From Alphaproteobacteria bacterium (GTDB lineage: Bacteria; Pseudomonadota; Alphaproteobacteria; JACAEB01): DNA of 64,000 nucleotides. This document shows, piece by piece, positions 19,022 to 28,355 of the stretch (position 1 is the first letter of the stretch; each line of letters starts with the position of its first letter). Both the position numbers and the translations under genes were made by a program. Below the pieces are notes generated by a model, which made no database searches, was not told where the DNA came from, and saw nothing but the letters and a program-made list of their open reading frames with translations. The DNA lies in NCBI GenBank assembly GCA_024236075.1, contig JACKLE010000004.1, positions 62,001 to 126,000 on the forward strand. Reading direction: 5' to 3'.

Positions 19022-20262
19022 GCGTTCCCGCCCGCATCGAGGCGGCCTTCCTCGCCGAGCCGCAGACGGGCGCCGTTCTCGCCGCGCTCGGGGACGGCGA
19101 GGCCGCGCGCTTCGTGGGCGGATGCGTGCGCAACGCGCTGCTCGGGCTTCCCGTCAGCGACATCGACATCGCGACGCCGCTCGAGCCGACGCAGGTCATC
19201 GCGCGCCTGTCGGATGCCGCGATCAAGGCCGTGGCCACCGGGCTCGATCACGGCACGGTGACCGCCATCGTCGACGGCAGGCCCTTCGAGATCACCTCGC
19301 TGCGCAAGGACGTCGAGACCGACGGGCGCCACGCGACCGTCGCCTTCACGCGCGACTGGGCCGAGGACGCGGCGCGGCGCGACTTCACGATGAACGCTCT
19401 TTACGCGGACGGCACGGGCCGCGTCTTCGATCCGACGGGCGAGGGCCTCGCCGACCTCGCCGCCCGTCGCGTGCGCTTCATCGGGGACGCTCGCGCGCGC
19501 ATCCGCGAGGATTTCCTGCGCATCCTGCGCTTCTTCCGCTTCCACGCCTTCTACGGGCGCGGAGAGCTCGATGCCGAGGGGCTCGCCGCCGCGACCGCCG
19601 AGCGCGACGGCCTGAGGTCCCTCTCGGCCGAGCGCGTGCAGAAGGAGCTTTTGCGCCTGCTCGAGGCGGAGGACCCCGTGCCGGCGCTCGCCGCAATGGC
19701 GCAGGCCGGCATCCTCGCGGCTCTCGACTTTCCGCCCGTCGATCTCGTCCGCCTCGCGCGCCTCGTCGCCATCGAGCGCGAGGAGCACTATGCGGGCGAT
19801 GCGGTGCGCCGCTTCGCCGCGCTCGTCGAGGCCGGCGAGGCGGGCGCGCGCAACCTCGCCCAGCGGCTGCGCTTCTCGAACGAGGCGCGCGAGCGCCTCG
19901 CCGCCATGAAGAGCGCCGAGGGGCGCTTCGTGCCCTGGGCCTCGGGGCGCGAGGTGCGCCGCCTCGTCTACCGGCTCGGCACGGCGGCCTTCCGCGAGCG
20001 CGCGCTCCTCGCCTGGGCGGGCGACGGGAAGGCGACGAACGCCGCGCAATGGCGCGCGCTCATCGCGATCGGTGCGAGCTGGGTCGCGCCCATCCTTCCC
20101 CTCTCCGGGGCCGACGTGATGGCGGCGGGCGTGCCCCAGGGCCCCGCGGTCGGCCGTGTGCTGACGGAGGTCGAGGAGTGGTGGATCGACAACGACTTCC
20201 CGCCCGACCGCTTCGCCCTCGTCGAGCGCATGAAGGCGGTGGTGCGGGGGATGGCGTTTTAG
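19018..20262 (+). CDS. cca: CCA tRNA nucleotidyltransferase
   Basis: Class II tRNA nucleotidyltransferase/poly(A) polymerase family, 414 aa. It adds or repairs the 3' CCA of tRNAs. Visible are the nucleotidyl-transfer motif FVGGCVRNALLG, then SDIDIATPLEPTQV with the metal-binding DxD, the RRDFTMNALYAD motif and RIREDFLRILRFFRFHAFYG. The GTG start overlaps the DUF6111 stop. The 3' end overlaps the convergent membrane-protein gene by 4 bp. Confidence 0.95.
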   Translation: MSVPARIEAAFLAEPQTGAVLAALGDGEAARFVGGCVRNALLGLPVSDIDIATPLEPTQVIARLSDAAIKAVATGLDHGTVTAIVDGRPFEITSLRKDVETDGRHATVAFTRDWAEDAARRDFTMNALYADGTGRVFDPTGEGLADLAARRVRFIGDARARIREDFLRILRFFRFHAFYGRGELDAEGLAAATAERDGLRSLSAERVQKELLRLLEAEDPVPALAAMAQAGILAALDFPPVDLVRLARLVAIEREEHYAGDAVRRFAALVEAGEAGARNLAQRLRFSNEARERLAAMKSAEGRFVPWASGREVRRLVYRLGTAAFRERALLAWAGDGKATNAAQWRALIAIGASWVAPILPLSGADVMAAGVPQGPAVGRVLTEVEEWWIDNDFPPDRFALVERMKAVVRGMAF

Positions 20263-20792
20263 CGCCGTGCAGCCGATGTTGGCCGCTCGTGCCAATTGAG
20301 ATGGGCTCGCGCGCCCCTTCGCATGACGAATCCAAGTCCAAATCCGACGACCACAAGGCCGATCAGAGCGCCAGGATCTAGCGCTGCGTCGAGAAGCGTC
20401 CGTCCATTTTCGAAGTAACGCTGAGGAAAAGTTACTATGTAAATAGGTCCAGCGATGCGCAAGAGACCTTCAAAGCCCGCCTGCCAAAAGCTGCAGTCGG
20501 CCAGCCAGCGCTCGAAATATCGCGGCCAGTTTGCCTCTTCCGGGCGTCGACCCGCACGAAGGAGCTGTCGGTGCTCCCAACCCAAGGCGCTCATCGGAGC
20601 GCCGACGAGCAGGATCGTTGTGCCGAACCACAAAAGCCACTGAAACGATAGGCGCTCGTCACCGGTCTCGCCGTTCGGAAAGAAGAACGGATGGGTGAAA
20701 ATGAGCGCGGCGGCTAGGCACAGCACAAAGACATAGCTGTAGATCAAGCCGCTAGGCGGTTGAGTGGAAGCGTCACGAGGCAGAGCACTCAT
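20259..20792 (-). CDS. Membrane protein of unknown function
   Basis: Protein of 177 aa with about four hydrophobic segments (GLIYSYVFVLCLAAALIF, LLWFGTTILLVGAPMSAL, LLRIAGPIYIVTF and LIGLVVVGFGLGFV). No family is recognised. Its codon use is less GC-rich than its neighbours, with several AT-rich codons, which hints at later arrival. It runs tail-to-tail into cca with a 4-bp overlap. Confidence 0.7.
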   Translation of the reverse strand: MSALPRDASTQPPSGLIYSYVFVLCLAAALIFTHPFFFPNGETGDERLSFQWLLWFGTTILLVGAPMSALGWEHRQLLRAGRRPEEANWPRYFERWLADCSFWQAGFEGLLRIAGPIYIVTFPQRYFENGRTLLDAALDPGALIGLVVVGFGLGFVMRRGARAHLNWHERPTSAARR

Positions 20793-20835
20793 CTCGTTTT
20801 CTCAAGCGCTACGAGAAGGTTCGCGCGGCAACCTA

Positions 20836-21924
20836 TCACATCTGGCGCGGCCGGACCTCCGTGACGTGGCCCATCTTGCGGCCCGTGGCCATCTCCTCCT
20901 TGCCGTAGAGGTGGAGGCGCGCGCCCTCGCGGGCGGCGAGCGCGCGCCATTCGGCGGCCTCCGCCCCGAGGAGATTGCGCATCACGACGTCGCCGGTGCG
21001 CCGCGTCGAGCCGAGGGGCCAGCCGAGCACGGCGCGCACATGGTTCTCGAACTGGCTCGTCTCGGCGGCGTCGATCGTCCAGTGCCCGGAATTATGGACG
21101 CGCGGCGCGATCTCGTTGACGAGCACGTCGCCCTCGGCCGTGATGAAGAGCTCGACCGTCAGCGTGCCGACGAAGCCGAGCGCGTCGGCGATCCTGAAGG
21201 CGGCTGCGCGCGCGGCTTCCTCCGTCGTTCGCGAGAGGCCGGAGGGCACGACGCTCTCGCGCAGAATGCCGCCGGCATGGAGGTTGCGCGCGACGTCGTA
21301 GGCGACGTGCGCGCCGTCCCATCCCCGGCAGACGATGACGGAGGCCTCGGCGACGAACGGGACGAAGGCCTCGAGGATCGCCGGCGCCTCGCCGATGGCG
21401 GCGAAGGCGGCGTGGCCGCTCTCCGCGCTCTTGATCCGGGCCTGGCCCTTGCCGTCATAGCCGAGGCGCCGCGTCTTGAGGATCGCGGGCAGGCCGAGCC
21501 TCTTCAGCGCGCCGTCGAGATCGGCCGTCGTCGACACCGGCGCGAAGAGGGCGGTCTGAAGGCTGAGCCCGTTGACGAAGGATTTTTCCGCGACGCGGTC
21601 CTGCGCGACGGCGAGCGCGTCGGCGGACGGCGCGAAGCGCGTGCGGGGCTCGAGGAAGGCGGCGGTCTCCACCGGCACGTTCTCGAACTCGATCGTCACG
21701 GCGTCGACCTGCTCGGCGAAGCGCGCGAGCGCGTCCTCGTCCGTGTACGGCGCGCGCGTCGCGGCGGCCGCGACGTCGCAGGCAGGCGCCTCGCCCTCCG
21801 GCGCGAAGACGTGGCATTTGACGCCGAGGCGCGCGGCGGCGAGCGCGATCATGCGCCCGAGCTGGCCGCCGCCGAGAATGCCGAGACGCGCGCCCGGACC
21901 GAGCGGCCCCATCTCAGGCGCCAT
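20836..21924 (-). CDS. purK: 5-(carboxyamino)imidazole ribonucleotide synthase PurK
   Basis: ATP-grasp enzyme of 362 aa that carboxylates AIR to N5-CAIR in purine synthesis. Visible are the N-terminal GARLGILGGGQLGRMIALAA, the ATP-grasp LKTRRLGYDGKGQARI, and the metal region NEIAPRVHNSGHWTIDA. The ATG at 21924 is chosen because it overlaps the purE stop by 11 bp and gives the family N-terminus; the longer frame adds an arginine-rich tail that shadows purE. It is translated after purE. Confidence 0.96.
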   Translation of the reverse strand: MAPEMGPLGPGARLGILGGGQLGRMIALAAARLGVKCHVFAPEGEAPACDVAAAATRAPYTDEDALARFAEQVDAVTIEFENVPVETAAFLEPRTRFAPSADALAVAQDRVAEKSFVNGLSLQTALFAPVSTTADLDGALKRLGLPAILKTRRLGYDGKGQARIKSAESGHAAFAAIGEAPAILEAFVPFVAEASVIVCRGWDGAHVAYDVARNLHAGGILRESVVPSGLSRTTEEAARAAAFRIADALGFVGTLTVELFITAEGDVLVNEIAPRVHNSGHWTIDAAETSQFENHVRAVLGWPLGSTRRTGDVVMRNLLGAEAAEWRALAAREGARLHLYGKEEMATGRKMGHVTEVRPRQM

Positions 21925-22429
21925 CGCCTTCACCGGGCGCGAGCGGCACCTCCGCGGTCTTGCGCGCGCGCCAGGCGGCGATCCGCTCGCCGAGCGCCGC
22001 GTCGGACAGCGCGAGGATCTGCGCGGCGAGGAGGCCGGCATTCTTCGCGCCCGCCTCGCCGATCGCGAGCGTGCCGACCGGAATGCCGCCGGGCATCTGG
22101 ACGATGGAGAGGAGGCTGTCGAGGCCCGAAAGCGCCTTGCCGGGGACGGGCACGCCGAGCACCGGCAGATGCGTCAGCGAGGCGATCATGCCGGGAAGGT
22201 GCGCGGCGCCTCCCGCGCCGGCGATCACCACCTTGAAGCCCTCGTCGGCCGCGCCCCGCGCGAAGGCGTAGAGGCGCTCGGGCGTGCGGTGGGCCGAGAC
22301 GATGCGCGCCTCGTGCGGCACGTCGAGCTCGGCGAGAATCTCGGCCGCCGCCGCAAGAATCGGCCAGTCGGTGCGCGAGCCCATGACGATGGCGACGAGA
22401 GGAGACGGGGCCTTGGTCGTGCGGCTCAT
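21914..22429 (-). CDS. purE: N5-carboxyaminoimidazole ribonucleotide mutase PurE
   Basis: Class I PurE mutase of 171 aa converting N5-CAIR to CAIR. The family signature is clear: IVMGSRTDWPILAAAAEIL, RIVSAHRTPERLYAFARGA with the catalytic histidine, GAGGAAHLPGMIASLTHLPV and LPVLGVPVPGKALSGLDSLL. It is the first gene of the purEK operon. Confidence 0.97.
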   Translation of the reverse strand: MSRTTKAPSPLVAIVMGSRTDWPILAAAAEILAELDVPHEARIVSAHRTPERLYAFARGAADEGFKVVIAGAGGAAHLPGMIASLTHLPVLGVPVPGKALSGLDSLLSIVQMPGGIPVGTLAIGEAGAKNAGLLAAQILALSDAALGERIAAWRARKTAEVPLAPGEGDGA

Positions 22430-22744
22430 GCGGGGCTCGCGTGCGCGCCCCCAGGCGGCGCGGGCCGCGGGGGCCGAGGGAAGGGCGGGAGTATAGGCGC
22501 GCGCCGAATGCTGGCAAGCCGAGGGCCCCCGCGCCCTCGCACAGCCTATTCACAACTTGTTAACGGGGAGGTGCGGCATCGTGGGGCGTCGCGCGCCGGC
22601 GGCCTTGGCGGGCGCGCGGTCCTCGCCCATGATAGGGAGTGGGAACCGGACCGGCGGACGAGACTTTGCCGCCGGATTTGTGCCTCGGGGCCGTGTCGCC
22701 GGGGGCCCGTTCCGGCCGAACGACGGGACGCGAGTGAGCGAGCG
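22430..22744. other. Divergent intergenic region between purE and the GGDEF gene
   Basis: This 315-bp gap separates divergent genes. A short plus-strand frame begins at 22557 after a G-rich tract but codes for an arginine- and glycine-rich peptide without resemblance to anything, so I do not call it. I see no convincing promoter, riboswitch or terminator. Confidence 0.4.
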
Positions 22745-23479
22745 ATGAAGATCAGCGATCGGTCCCCCACGCGGGCCTATGGCGCCGGGGCAGCGGCGGG
22801 CGCGCGCGGGAGCGCGGCCGCGCGGACCGGCGAGTCGGGACCGGCGCGCGGCGCCGGCGACAGCGTCGAGATCGCCGGCATTCCCGCCGCGGAGCTCACG
22901 CCCAAGGTGCAGGAGGCGCTCCAGAGCCTCATGGCCGAGGTCGAGCGCCTCAGAGGGGAGCTCGAGCGCACCCAGGCGCGGCTCTCCGAGCTCGAGAACA
23001 TCGCCGATCAGGACGGGCTGCTGCCCATCCTCAACCGGCGCGCCTTCGTGCGCGAGCTCTCGCGCATCATGTCCTTCGCCGAGCGCTACCACGTGCAGGC
23101 GAGCATGATCTATTTCGATCTCGACAAGTTCAAGGAGATCAACGACGTACACGGCCATTCGGCGGGCGACGAGGCCCTGCGCGCGATCTCGGACCTCCTC
23201 GTGCGCAACACGCGCGAATCGGACGTCGTCGGACGGCTCGGGGGCGACGAGTTCGGCGTCATCCTGGCGAGCGCGACGCTCGAGCAGGCGAACGCCAAGG
23301 CCGCGAGCCTCACGCGGCTCATCTCCGAGACCACGATTCGTTGGGAGGACGAGCGCTTCCGCCTGACGGCCGCGCACGGGGTCTACACGTTCGAGCCAGG
23401 ACAGAACGCCGCCCAGGCCATCGCCGAGGCCGACGCCGCCATGTATCTCTCCAAGAAGAGCCGGGGCGGGGCGAAATAG
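22745..23479 (+). CDS. Diguanylate cyclase (GGDEF) with intact active and inhibitory sites
   Basis: Cytoplasmic diguanylate cyclase of 244 aa. Residues 1-50 are a low-complexity Ala/Gly stretch, about 55-88 a predicted coiled coil (EALQSLMAEVERLRGELERT), and 90-243 the GGDEF domain. The active site GGDEF is at 166-170 and the I-site RESD at 157-160 has the canonical five-residue spacing, so feedback inhibition by c-di-GMP is expected. DLDKFKEINDVHGHSAGDEA is intact. There is no sensor domain or membrane helix, so input probably comes through the coiled coil or a partner. Confidence 0.94.
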   Translation: MKISDRSPTRAYGAGAAAGARGSAAARTGESGPARGAGDSVEIAGIPAAELTPKVQEALQSLMAEVERLRGELERTQARLSELENIADQDGLLPILNRRAFVRELSRIMSFAERYHVQASMIYFDLDKFKEINDVHGHSAGDEALRAISDLLVRNTRESDVVGRLGGDEFGVILASATLEQANAKAASLTRLISETTIRWEDERFRLTAAHGVYTFEPGQNAAQAIAEADAAMYLSKKSRGGAK

Positions 23480-23647
23480 GAAGCCTCGGCCCGACCTGTC
23501 GCATCGCCGCCGCAGCCCGGACTCCCTCTCCCTCGGGAAAGGGACGTGTGCGGCACCGCCGCTTGAGCGATCTCGACGGCCGGCTGCCGCGCCGCGCGGG
23601 CGCGAATCGAGGGCGCCCCCGGGCAGGAAGAGCGGGCGCCGCATTCC

Positions 23648-24199
23648 TCAGAACGCGGCGCTGACGAGGCTCACCAGGCGATGGCAGGCTTCGGCGTTGG
23701 TGCCGTCGAGGCCGAGCGCGCGAGCATAGACCGCGAGGCTTGCCCGCGCGCGGGCGCGCAGGGCCTCCACGCCGTCGGCGCGGCGGACGGGAGTCCCGAG
23801 CCGGCGAAGGGCGAGGCCCTCGAGCAGCGTCTGCTCCAGCCGCTCGGCGTCGAGCTCGGCCTCGAGGATCTTCTCCCGCAGGCGCCGGCGCTGGGCGTCG
23901 TCGACGACGCCCGCGAGGGTCTTCACCTGACGGCGTGCCGCGCGCAGTGGTCTCGTCAGGCCGTCCGCGACCGGCGCGAGGAGCGCTTCCGCCTCGCGGA
24001 GAAGCTCGGGCGTCAACGGCGCCTCGTGGTGGGCCGCCGTCCAGCAGCACCAGAGGAGGAGATTGACGTCCGCCCCGATATTGTCCTGGAGCGCGAGGCA
24101 GTGGTCGGCCACCGCCGGGCGGAGATAGACGGAAACGGACCAGGCCCAGAACGAGGCCGGCGCCTCGCCCGCGCCTTGGGTCGGGACGGGAGACTCCAT
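23648..24199 (-). CDS. TIGR02444 family protein
   Basis: Protein of 183 aa with the TIGR02444 beginning SFWAWSVSVYLRPAVADHCL and continuation LQDNIGADVNLLLWCCW. The rest is helical and charged. The family is short, alphaproteobacterial/gammaproteobacterial and of unknown function. The ATG at 24199 lies 8 bp behind the ubiX stop, so the two are probably co-transcribed; a longer upstream frame overlaps ubiX and is arginine-rich non-coding reading. Confidence 0.8.
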   Translation of the reverse strand: MESPVPTQGAGEAPASFWAWSVSVYLRPAVADHCLALQDNIGADVNLLLWCCWTAAHHEAPLTPELLREAEALLAPVADGLTRPLRAARRQVKTLAGVVDDAQRRRLREKILEAELDAERLEQTLLEGLALRRLGTPVRRADGVEALRARARASLAVYARALGLDGTNAEACHRLVSLVSAAF

Positions 24200-24207
24200 C
24201 GGCAGGC

Positions 24208-24834
24208 TCAAGGCGTCCTCCTGGCCGGACGCCGGCGCGGGCCGTCCTCGCTCCAGCGCCGGAGCGCGGGCGCGTCGATCCCCAGGAGGTCGAGCGTGCG
24301 CGCGCAGGTCTGCGCGACGAGGTCGTCGATCGAGGCGGGCGCGGCATAGAAGGCGGGCACGGGCGGCGCAATGATCGCGCCGAGCCGCGCGAGCTTGAGC
24401 ATGGTCTCCAGATGGCCGGCATGGAGCGGCGTCTCGCGCACGAGGAGCACGAGCGGGCGGCGCTCCTTGAGCGCCACGTCGGCGGCGCGAGTGAGGAGGC
24501 TCGTCGTGACGCCGGTCGCGATCTCCGACATCGTCCGTACGGAGCACGGCGCGACGATCATGCCGCGGGTGCGGAAGCTGCCGGAGGCGATCGAGGCGCC
24601 CACATCGTCGACGCGGTGGTGCACGTCGGCGCGAGCGACGAGGTCGGAGAGCTTGAGGCGCGTCTCGTAGGCGAGGGTGAGCTCAGCCGCCTTGCTCACG
24701 ACGAGATGCGTCTCGAGCCCCGCCTCGCGCAGCATGTCGAGAATGCCAACGCCGTAGACGATGCCCGACGCGCCGGTCACGCCGACGACGACGCGCTCGC
24801 GGGACGGTTGCTGTCTTGCCCGGGCTTTCGCCAT
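24208..24834 (-). CDS. ubiX: Flavin prenyltransferase UbiX
   Basis: Flavoprotein of 208 aa that makes prenylated FMN for UbiD-type decarboxylases. It shows the flavin-binding VVVGVTGASGIVYGVGILDM, VVSKAAELTL, and APCSVRTMSEIATGVTTSLL followed by RRPLVLLVRETPLHAGHLE, all typical of UbiX/Pad1. No ubiD lies in the window. The TIGR02444 gene follows closely. Confidence 0.95.
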   Translation of the reverse strand: MAKARARQQPSRERVVVGVTGASGIVYGVGILDMLREAGLETHLVVSKAAELTLAYETRLKLSDLVARADVHHRVDDVGASIASGSFRTRGMIVAPCSVRTMSEIATGVTTSLLTRAADVALKERRPLVLLVRETPLHAGHLETMLKLARLGAIIAPPVPAFYAAPASIDDLVAQTCARTLDLLGIDAPALRRWSEDGPRRRPARRTP

Positions 24835-24978
24835 GGGACCTCCAGGGGCGCCTGCGCGGGCCCGAGATGACGCGAGCGCGGTGAACCAAAGCTTAACCGC
24901 CTCCCGCGGGGCTCACCATGCCGGCGCGCCCCGTGCGCAAGCCTGCCGCCATATTGCGCGAAATTTCGTTGAATTCTC

Positions 24979-25007
24979 CTGACAAGCGCTTGGCGCCATG
25001 GTCTAAT
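24979..25007 (+). promoter_or_regulatory. Sigma-70-type promoter of the DUF465 gene
   Basis: CTGACA (24979-24984) and TCTAAT (25002-25007) are each one mismatch from consensus and exactly 17 bp apart. Transcription would start near 25014 and give a short leader before the strong GGAGGAGG ribosome site at 25025-25032 and the ATG at 25037. It is one of the best promoter matches in the window. Confidence 0.6.
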
Positions 25008-25036
25008 CGAGGTCTTACCCTCACGGAGGAGGTCCC

Positions 25037-25210
25037 ATGACCGTTCAGTCGCACATTGCGGAGCTCTCGGAGAGGCATCGCCGACTCGAGATCGACCTTC
25101 ACGATCATCTTCAGCGGCCCCAGACGGACTCGCTGACGCTGACGGAAATCAAACGCAAGAAGCTGCGCCTGAAGGAGGAAATCGAGCGCCTGAGCCGCGA
25201 CGAGGCTTGA
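25037..25210 (+). CDS. DUF465 (YdcH-like) small coiled-coil protein
   Basis: Protein of 57 aa, highly charged and helical: ELSERHRRLEIDLHDHLQRP and LTLTEIKRKKLRLKEEIERL match DUF465, a family of short proteins abundant in alphaproteobacteria. The ATG is preceded by GGAGGAGGTCCC, a very strong ribosome site, and by a good promoter, suggesting high expression. Function is not established. Confidence 0.88.
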   Translation: MTVQSHIAELSERHRRLEIDLHDHLQRPQTDSLTLTEIKRKKLRLKEEIERLSRDEA

Positions 25211-25396
25211 GGCGCCTAACTCTGCGGCGGCCGCGCCAGGTCGAAGGCCGGCGCGGCGCCCGAACGAAGCGGCGCCGAAGTCGCCGCCAGCGGACGGGGA
25301 GGGGACCCAGGTCCGCCGACATAGGGCCGGCGAGGCGCGCCGGCGGCGGGGTGACGCGGCCGGACCGCTTTTCGCATCGTCCGAGGGCACGCGCAT

Positions 25397-26878
25397 ATGA
25401 GGCTTTTCGTCGGGCTCCTCGCCCATGAGACGCATCGCGCGTCGCCCGTGACGACACGGCTTTCCGACTATGCCGCGACCTTGCTCGTGGACGGCGATCC
25501 GGGCGCCCCGCCGGGCGCGGCCGCGCGCGAGGTTCTGTCCGGCTACGGCATTTTGGAGGCGGCGGCCGGGGCGGGGCTCGAGCTCGCCGTCGGCCTCCTC
25601 GCGACCGCCCATCCGAGCGCGCCGACCGAGCAGGCGGACTACGAGAGGCTGCGCGACAGGCTCCTCGCCGGCCTCGCGGCCGCCGGGCCCGTCGATCTCG
25701 TGCTCCTCCACCTCCATGGCGCCCAGATGGCGACCGCCTGCGAGGACTGCGAGGGCGACGTCCTCGCCCGCGTCCGCGCGACCGTCGGGCCGGAAACGCC
25801 GGTCGGCGTCCTCCTCGACCTCCACGCGAACGTGACGCGGGCCATGCTCGATTCGGGCGCGCTGTTCGTGGCGTGCAAGGAATATCCGCATGTGGACTAT
25901 CCCGCGCGCGCCGCCGAGCTCGTAAGCCTGCTCGTTCGCGCGAGGCGGGGCGAGATCCGCCCCGTCTCGGCGTTCGCGCGGGTGCCCGCCTATGGCCTCT
26001 TCCCGACCACGCGACCGGCGATGCGCGGCCTGCTCGAGGAGGTCGCCGCGCTCGAGCGCGCACGTCCGCTGCTCTCGATCTCGCTCGCGCATGGCTTTCC
26101 CTGGTCCGATTTCGCGGAGGCGGGCGCCGGCGTCCTCGTCGTCGCCGACGGCGACGAGCGCGCGGCGCGCGCGGCGGCCGACCGCCTCGCGGACGAGTTC
26201 TTCGCGCTCTACGACGAGATCGCCGCGCCGCGCGTGCCGATCGCCGAGGCCCTTGCCCGCGCCGCCGCCTCGCGCCGGCCCGCGATCCTCGCCGACAGCT
26301 CGGACAATGCCGGCGGGGGCGCGGCCTCCGATTCGACCTTTCTGCTCGCCGAGCTGATCGCCCGAGGCGTGCGGAACGCGGCGCTCGGCATGATCTTCGA
26401 TCCGGCGGCCGTCGCCCTCGCCCATGCCGCGGGAGAAGGGGCGCGCGTGGGAATGTCCGTCGGCGGCAAGGCGGGACCGGGCTCGGGCGCGCCCGTCGAA
26501 GGCGAGGCGCGCATTCTCGCGGTCCGGGAGGGGCTGACGCAGGAAGGGCTGGGCCTCACCCATCCCTTGGGGCGCACGGCGGCGATCGAGATCGGCGGGG
26601 TCGCGGTCGTCCTCACCGACCGGCGCAACCAGGTCTTCGATCCGGCCTGCTTCACGGGCCACGGGATCGACCCGGCGGCGCTCGACGTTCTCGTCGTCAA
26701 ATCCTCCCAGCATTTCGTCGCGGGCTTTGCGCCGCTTGGGGGCGACATTATCTACGTCGATGCGCCGGGCACGATGAGCCGCGACTTCGCGGCCCAGGGC
26801 CTGCGCCGGCTCGCCCGGCCGGCACGCCCGCTCGACCGGCCGCCCTTCACGGCCTTCGGGCGGGACTGGGGCCGTTAA
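25397..26878 (+). CDS. M81 family metallopeptidase (MlrC-like)
   Basis: Protein of 493 aa related to MlrC, the microcystin-degradation peptidase. It begins MRLFVGLLAHETHRASPVTT and contains LVLLHLHGAQMATACEDCEG, GVLLDLHANVTRAMLDSG, KEYPHVDYPARAAELVSL and ILADSSDNAGGGAASDSTFL, all in the places expected for the N-terminal M81 domain and MlrC C-terminal domain. Conserved His and Asp residues in those segments are likely zinc ligands. Family members hydrolyse linearised microcystin or unknown peptides; the natural substrate here cannot be told. The MFS gene 99 bp downstream may export or import related compounds. Confidence 0.88.
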   Translation: MRLFVGLLAHETHRASPVTTRLSDYAATLLVDGDPGAPPGAAAREVLSGYGILEAAAGAGLELAVGLLATAHPSAPTEQADYERLRDRLLAGLAAAGPVDLVLLHLHGAQMATACEDCEGDVLARVRATVGPETPVGVLLDLHANVTRAMLDSGALFVACKEYPHVDYPARAAELVSLLVRARRGEIRPVSAFARVPAYGLFPTTRPAMRGLLEEVAALERARPLLSISLAHGFPWSDFAEAGAGVLVVADGDERAARAAADRLADEFFALYDEIAAPRVPIAEALARAAASRRPAILADSSDNAGGGAASDSTFLLAELIARGVRNAALGMIFDPAAVALAHAAGEGARVGMSVGGKAGPGSGAPVEGEARILAVREGLTQEGLGLTHPLGRTAAIEIGGVAVVLTDRRNQVFDPACFTGHGIDPAALDVLVVKSSQHFVAGFAPLGGDIIYVDAPGTMSRDFAAQGLRRLARPARPLDRPPFTAFGRDWGR

Positions 26879-26977
26879 ACGGGCCTTATCGCGTGCCCCC
26901 TAGGGTGGCGGAGCCGTCTTGCATGGGAGAGCCGCGCCTGTTATGCGCGGGCCCTCAAGCGCCAAAAAGGATGCCCC

Positions 26978-28282
26978 ATGGCCGCGCTCGTCGCGCCCAT
27001 CACCGCCCTTCTGCTCTCCTCCACGATCTTCCTCGTGGGGATGGGTCTTCTCGGCACGCTGCTGCCGCTGCGCGCGGAGATCGAAGGCTTCGCGCCGGTC
27101 GTCATCGGCTTCATGGGCTCGGCCTATTTCGCGGGCTTCGTCGCGGGCTGCCTCATCTGGCCCTACGGCATCAGGCGCGTCGGGCATATCCGCGCCTTCG
27201 CCATCGCCTGCGCCATCTTCGCCTCGGCCGTGCTCGTGCACGTGCTGCTCGTCGAGCCGGTCGTGTGGATCGGCCTGCGCATCCTCGTCGGGGGCTGCGC
27301 GGCCGGGCTCTACATGGTGATCGAGAGCTGGCTCAACGAGCACGCCACCAATGAGAGTCGCGGCCAGGTCTTCTCGCTCTACACGGCGCTCAATTTCTCC
27401 GGGCTCGTGCTCGGGCAGATCCTGCTCACCACCGCGCCGCCGACCTCGATCGCGCTCTTTCTCGTCATCAGCATGGCGCTGAGCTGGTCCATCGTTCCGG
27501 TGGCGCTGACCAAGACCGTGCAGCCGGCGCCGCCCTCGGCGGTGCGCGTGCGCATCCGCCGCCTCTATGCGCTCTCGCCCGTCGGCGTCGTCGGCTGCTT
27601 CCTCGTGGGCTTCTGCAACAGCTGCTTCTGGACGCTCGGTCCCGCCGCGATGAAGGGCTACGGCTTCGGCGTTTCCGCCATCGCGGCCTTCATGGCGGTG
27701 ACGATCCTCGGCGGCGCGATCATGCAGGTGCCGCTCGGGCGCATCTCCGACCGCTTCGACCGCCGCCTCGTGCTCGTCGCGACCATGACGGGGACGGCGC
27801 TCGTCGCGGGCGGGCTCGTCACGGGGCTGACGATCGCCGGCGCCGGCGAGATCGGCATGACGCCGCTGCTCGTCGGCGGCTTCCTCCTCGGCTCGACGGC
27901 GCTCACGGGCTACGCGCTCTGCATCGCCCATGTGAACGACCAGGTCTCGCGCGGCGGCTTCGTCGAGGCCTCGAGCGGCCTTCTCCTCGCCTACGGAGCG
28001 GGCGCGGCGATGGGGCCCGTCACGGCGGGCCTCGTCGGCGAAATCGCGGGACACGCGTCGCCCTTCGCGGTGATGGCCGCCTCGAGCCTCACGCTGGCCG
28101 GCTTCGCGCTCTGGCGCATCGCGGCGCGCAAGGCGGTGCCGCCCGAGGAGCGCACCGGGTTCGTCGCGGTCGCGCGCACGAGCCCGGAGGCCTTCGGGCT
28201 CGATCCGCGTGCGGCCGAAGAGACGGCGGGCGAACCGGCCGCGCAGGAAGAGCTTCCCGCGCGCCGGGCCGCCTCGGCGTGA
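26978..28282 (+). CDS. MFS transporter (YcaD/UMF-like)
   Basis: Twelve-helix major facilitator of 434 aa. It begins MAALVAPITALLLSSTIFLV, carries the loop GRISDRFDRRLVLVATMTG between helices, and has the domain signature GGCAAGLYMVIESWLNEHAT typical of YcaD-like transporters. A C-terminal cytoplasmic tail of about 60 charged residues follows the last helix. AAAGGATGCCCC precedes the ATG. The substrate is unknown. Confidence 0.87.
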   Translation: MAALVAPITALLLSSTIFLVGMGLLGTLLPLRAEIEGFAPVVIGFMGSAYFAGFVAGCLIWPYGIRRVGHIRAFAIACAIFASAVLVHVLLVEPVVWIGLRILVGGCAAGLYMVIESWLNEHATNESRGQVFSLYTALNFSGLVLGQILLTTAPPTSIALFLVISMALSWSIVPVALTKTVQPAPPSAVRVRIRRLYALSPVGVVGCFLVGFCNSCFWTLGPAAMKGYGFGVSAIAAFMAVTILGGAIMQVPLGRISDRFDRRLVLVATMTGTALVAGGLVTGLTIAGAGEIGMTPLLVGGFLLGSTALTGYALCIAHVNDQVSRGGFVEASSGLLLAYGAGAAMGPVTAGLVGEIAGHASPFAVMAASSLTLAGFALWRIAARKAVPPEERTGFVAVARTSPEAFGLDPRAAEETAGEPAAQEELPARRAASA

Positions 28283-28355
28283 GCGCGCTTGAAATGGCCT
28301 GCGAGGAGGCAGACACTCGCCGGCGATCGCGGCCTTGCACGGAAGGATGAGTCGC

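Noticed and set aside
22557..22748. Short plus-strand frame in the purE-GGDEF gap with a G-rich site at its start
   Set aside because: The G-rich tract lies inside the frame, the sequence is low in complexity, and it overlaps the GGDEF start.
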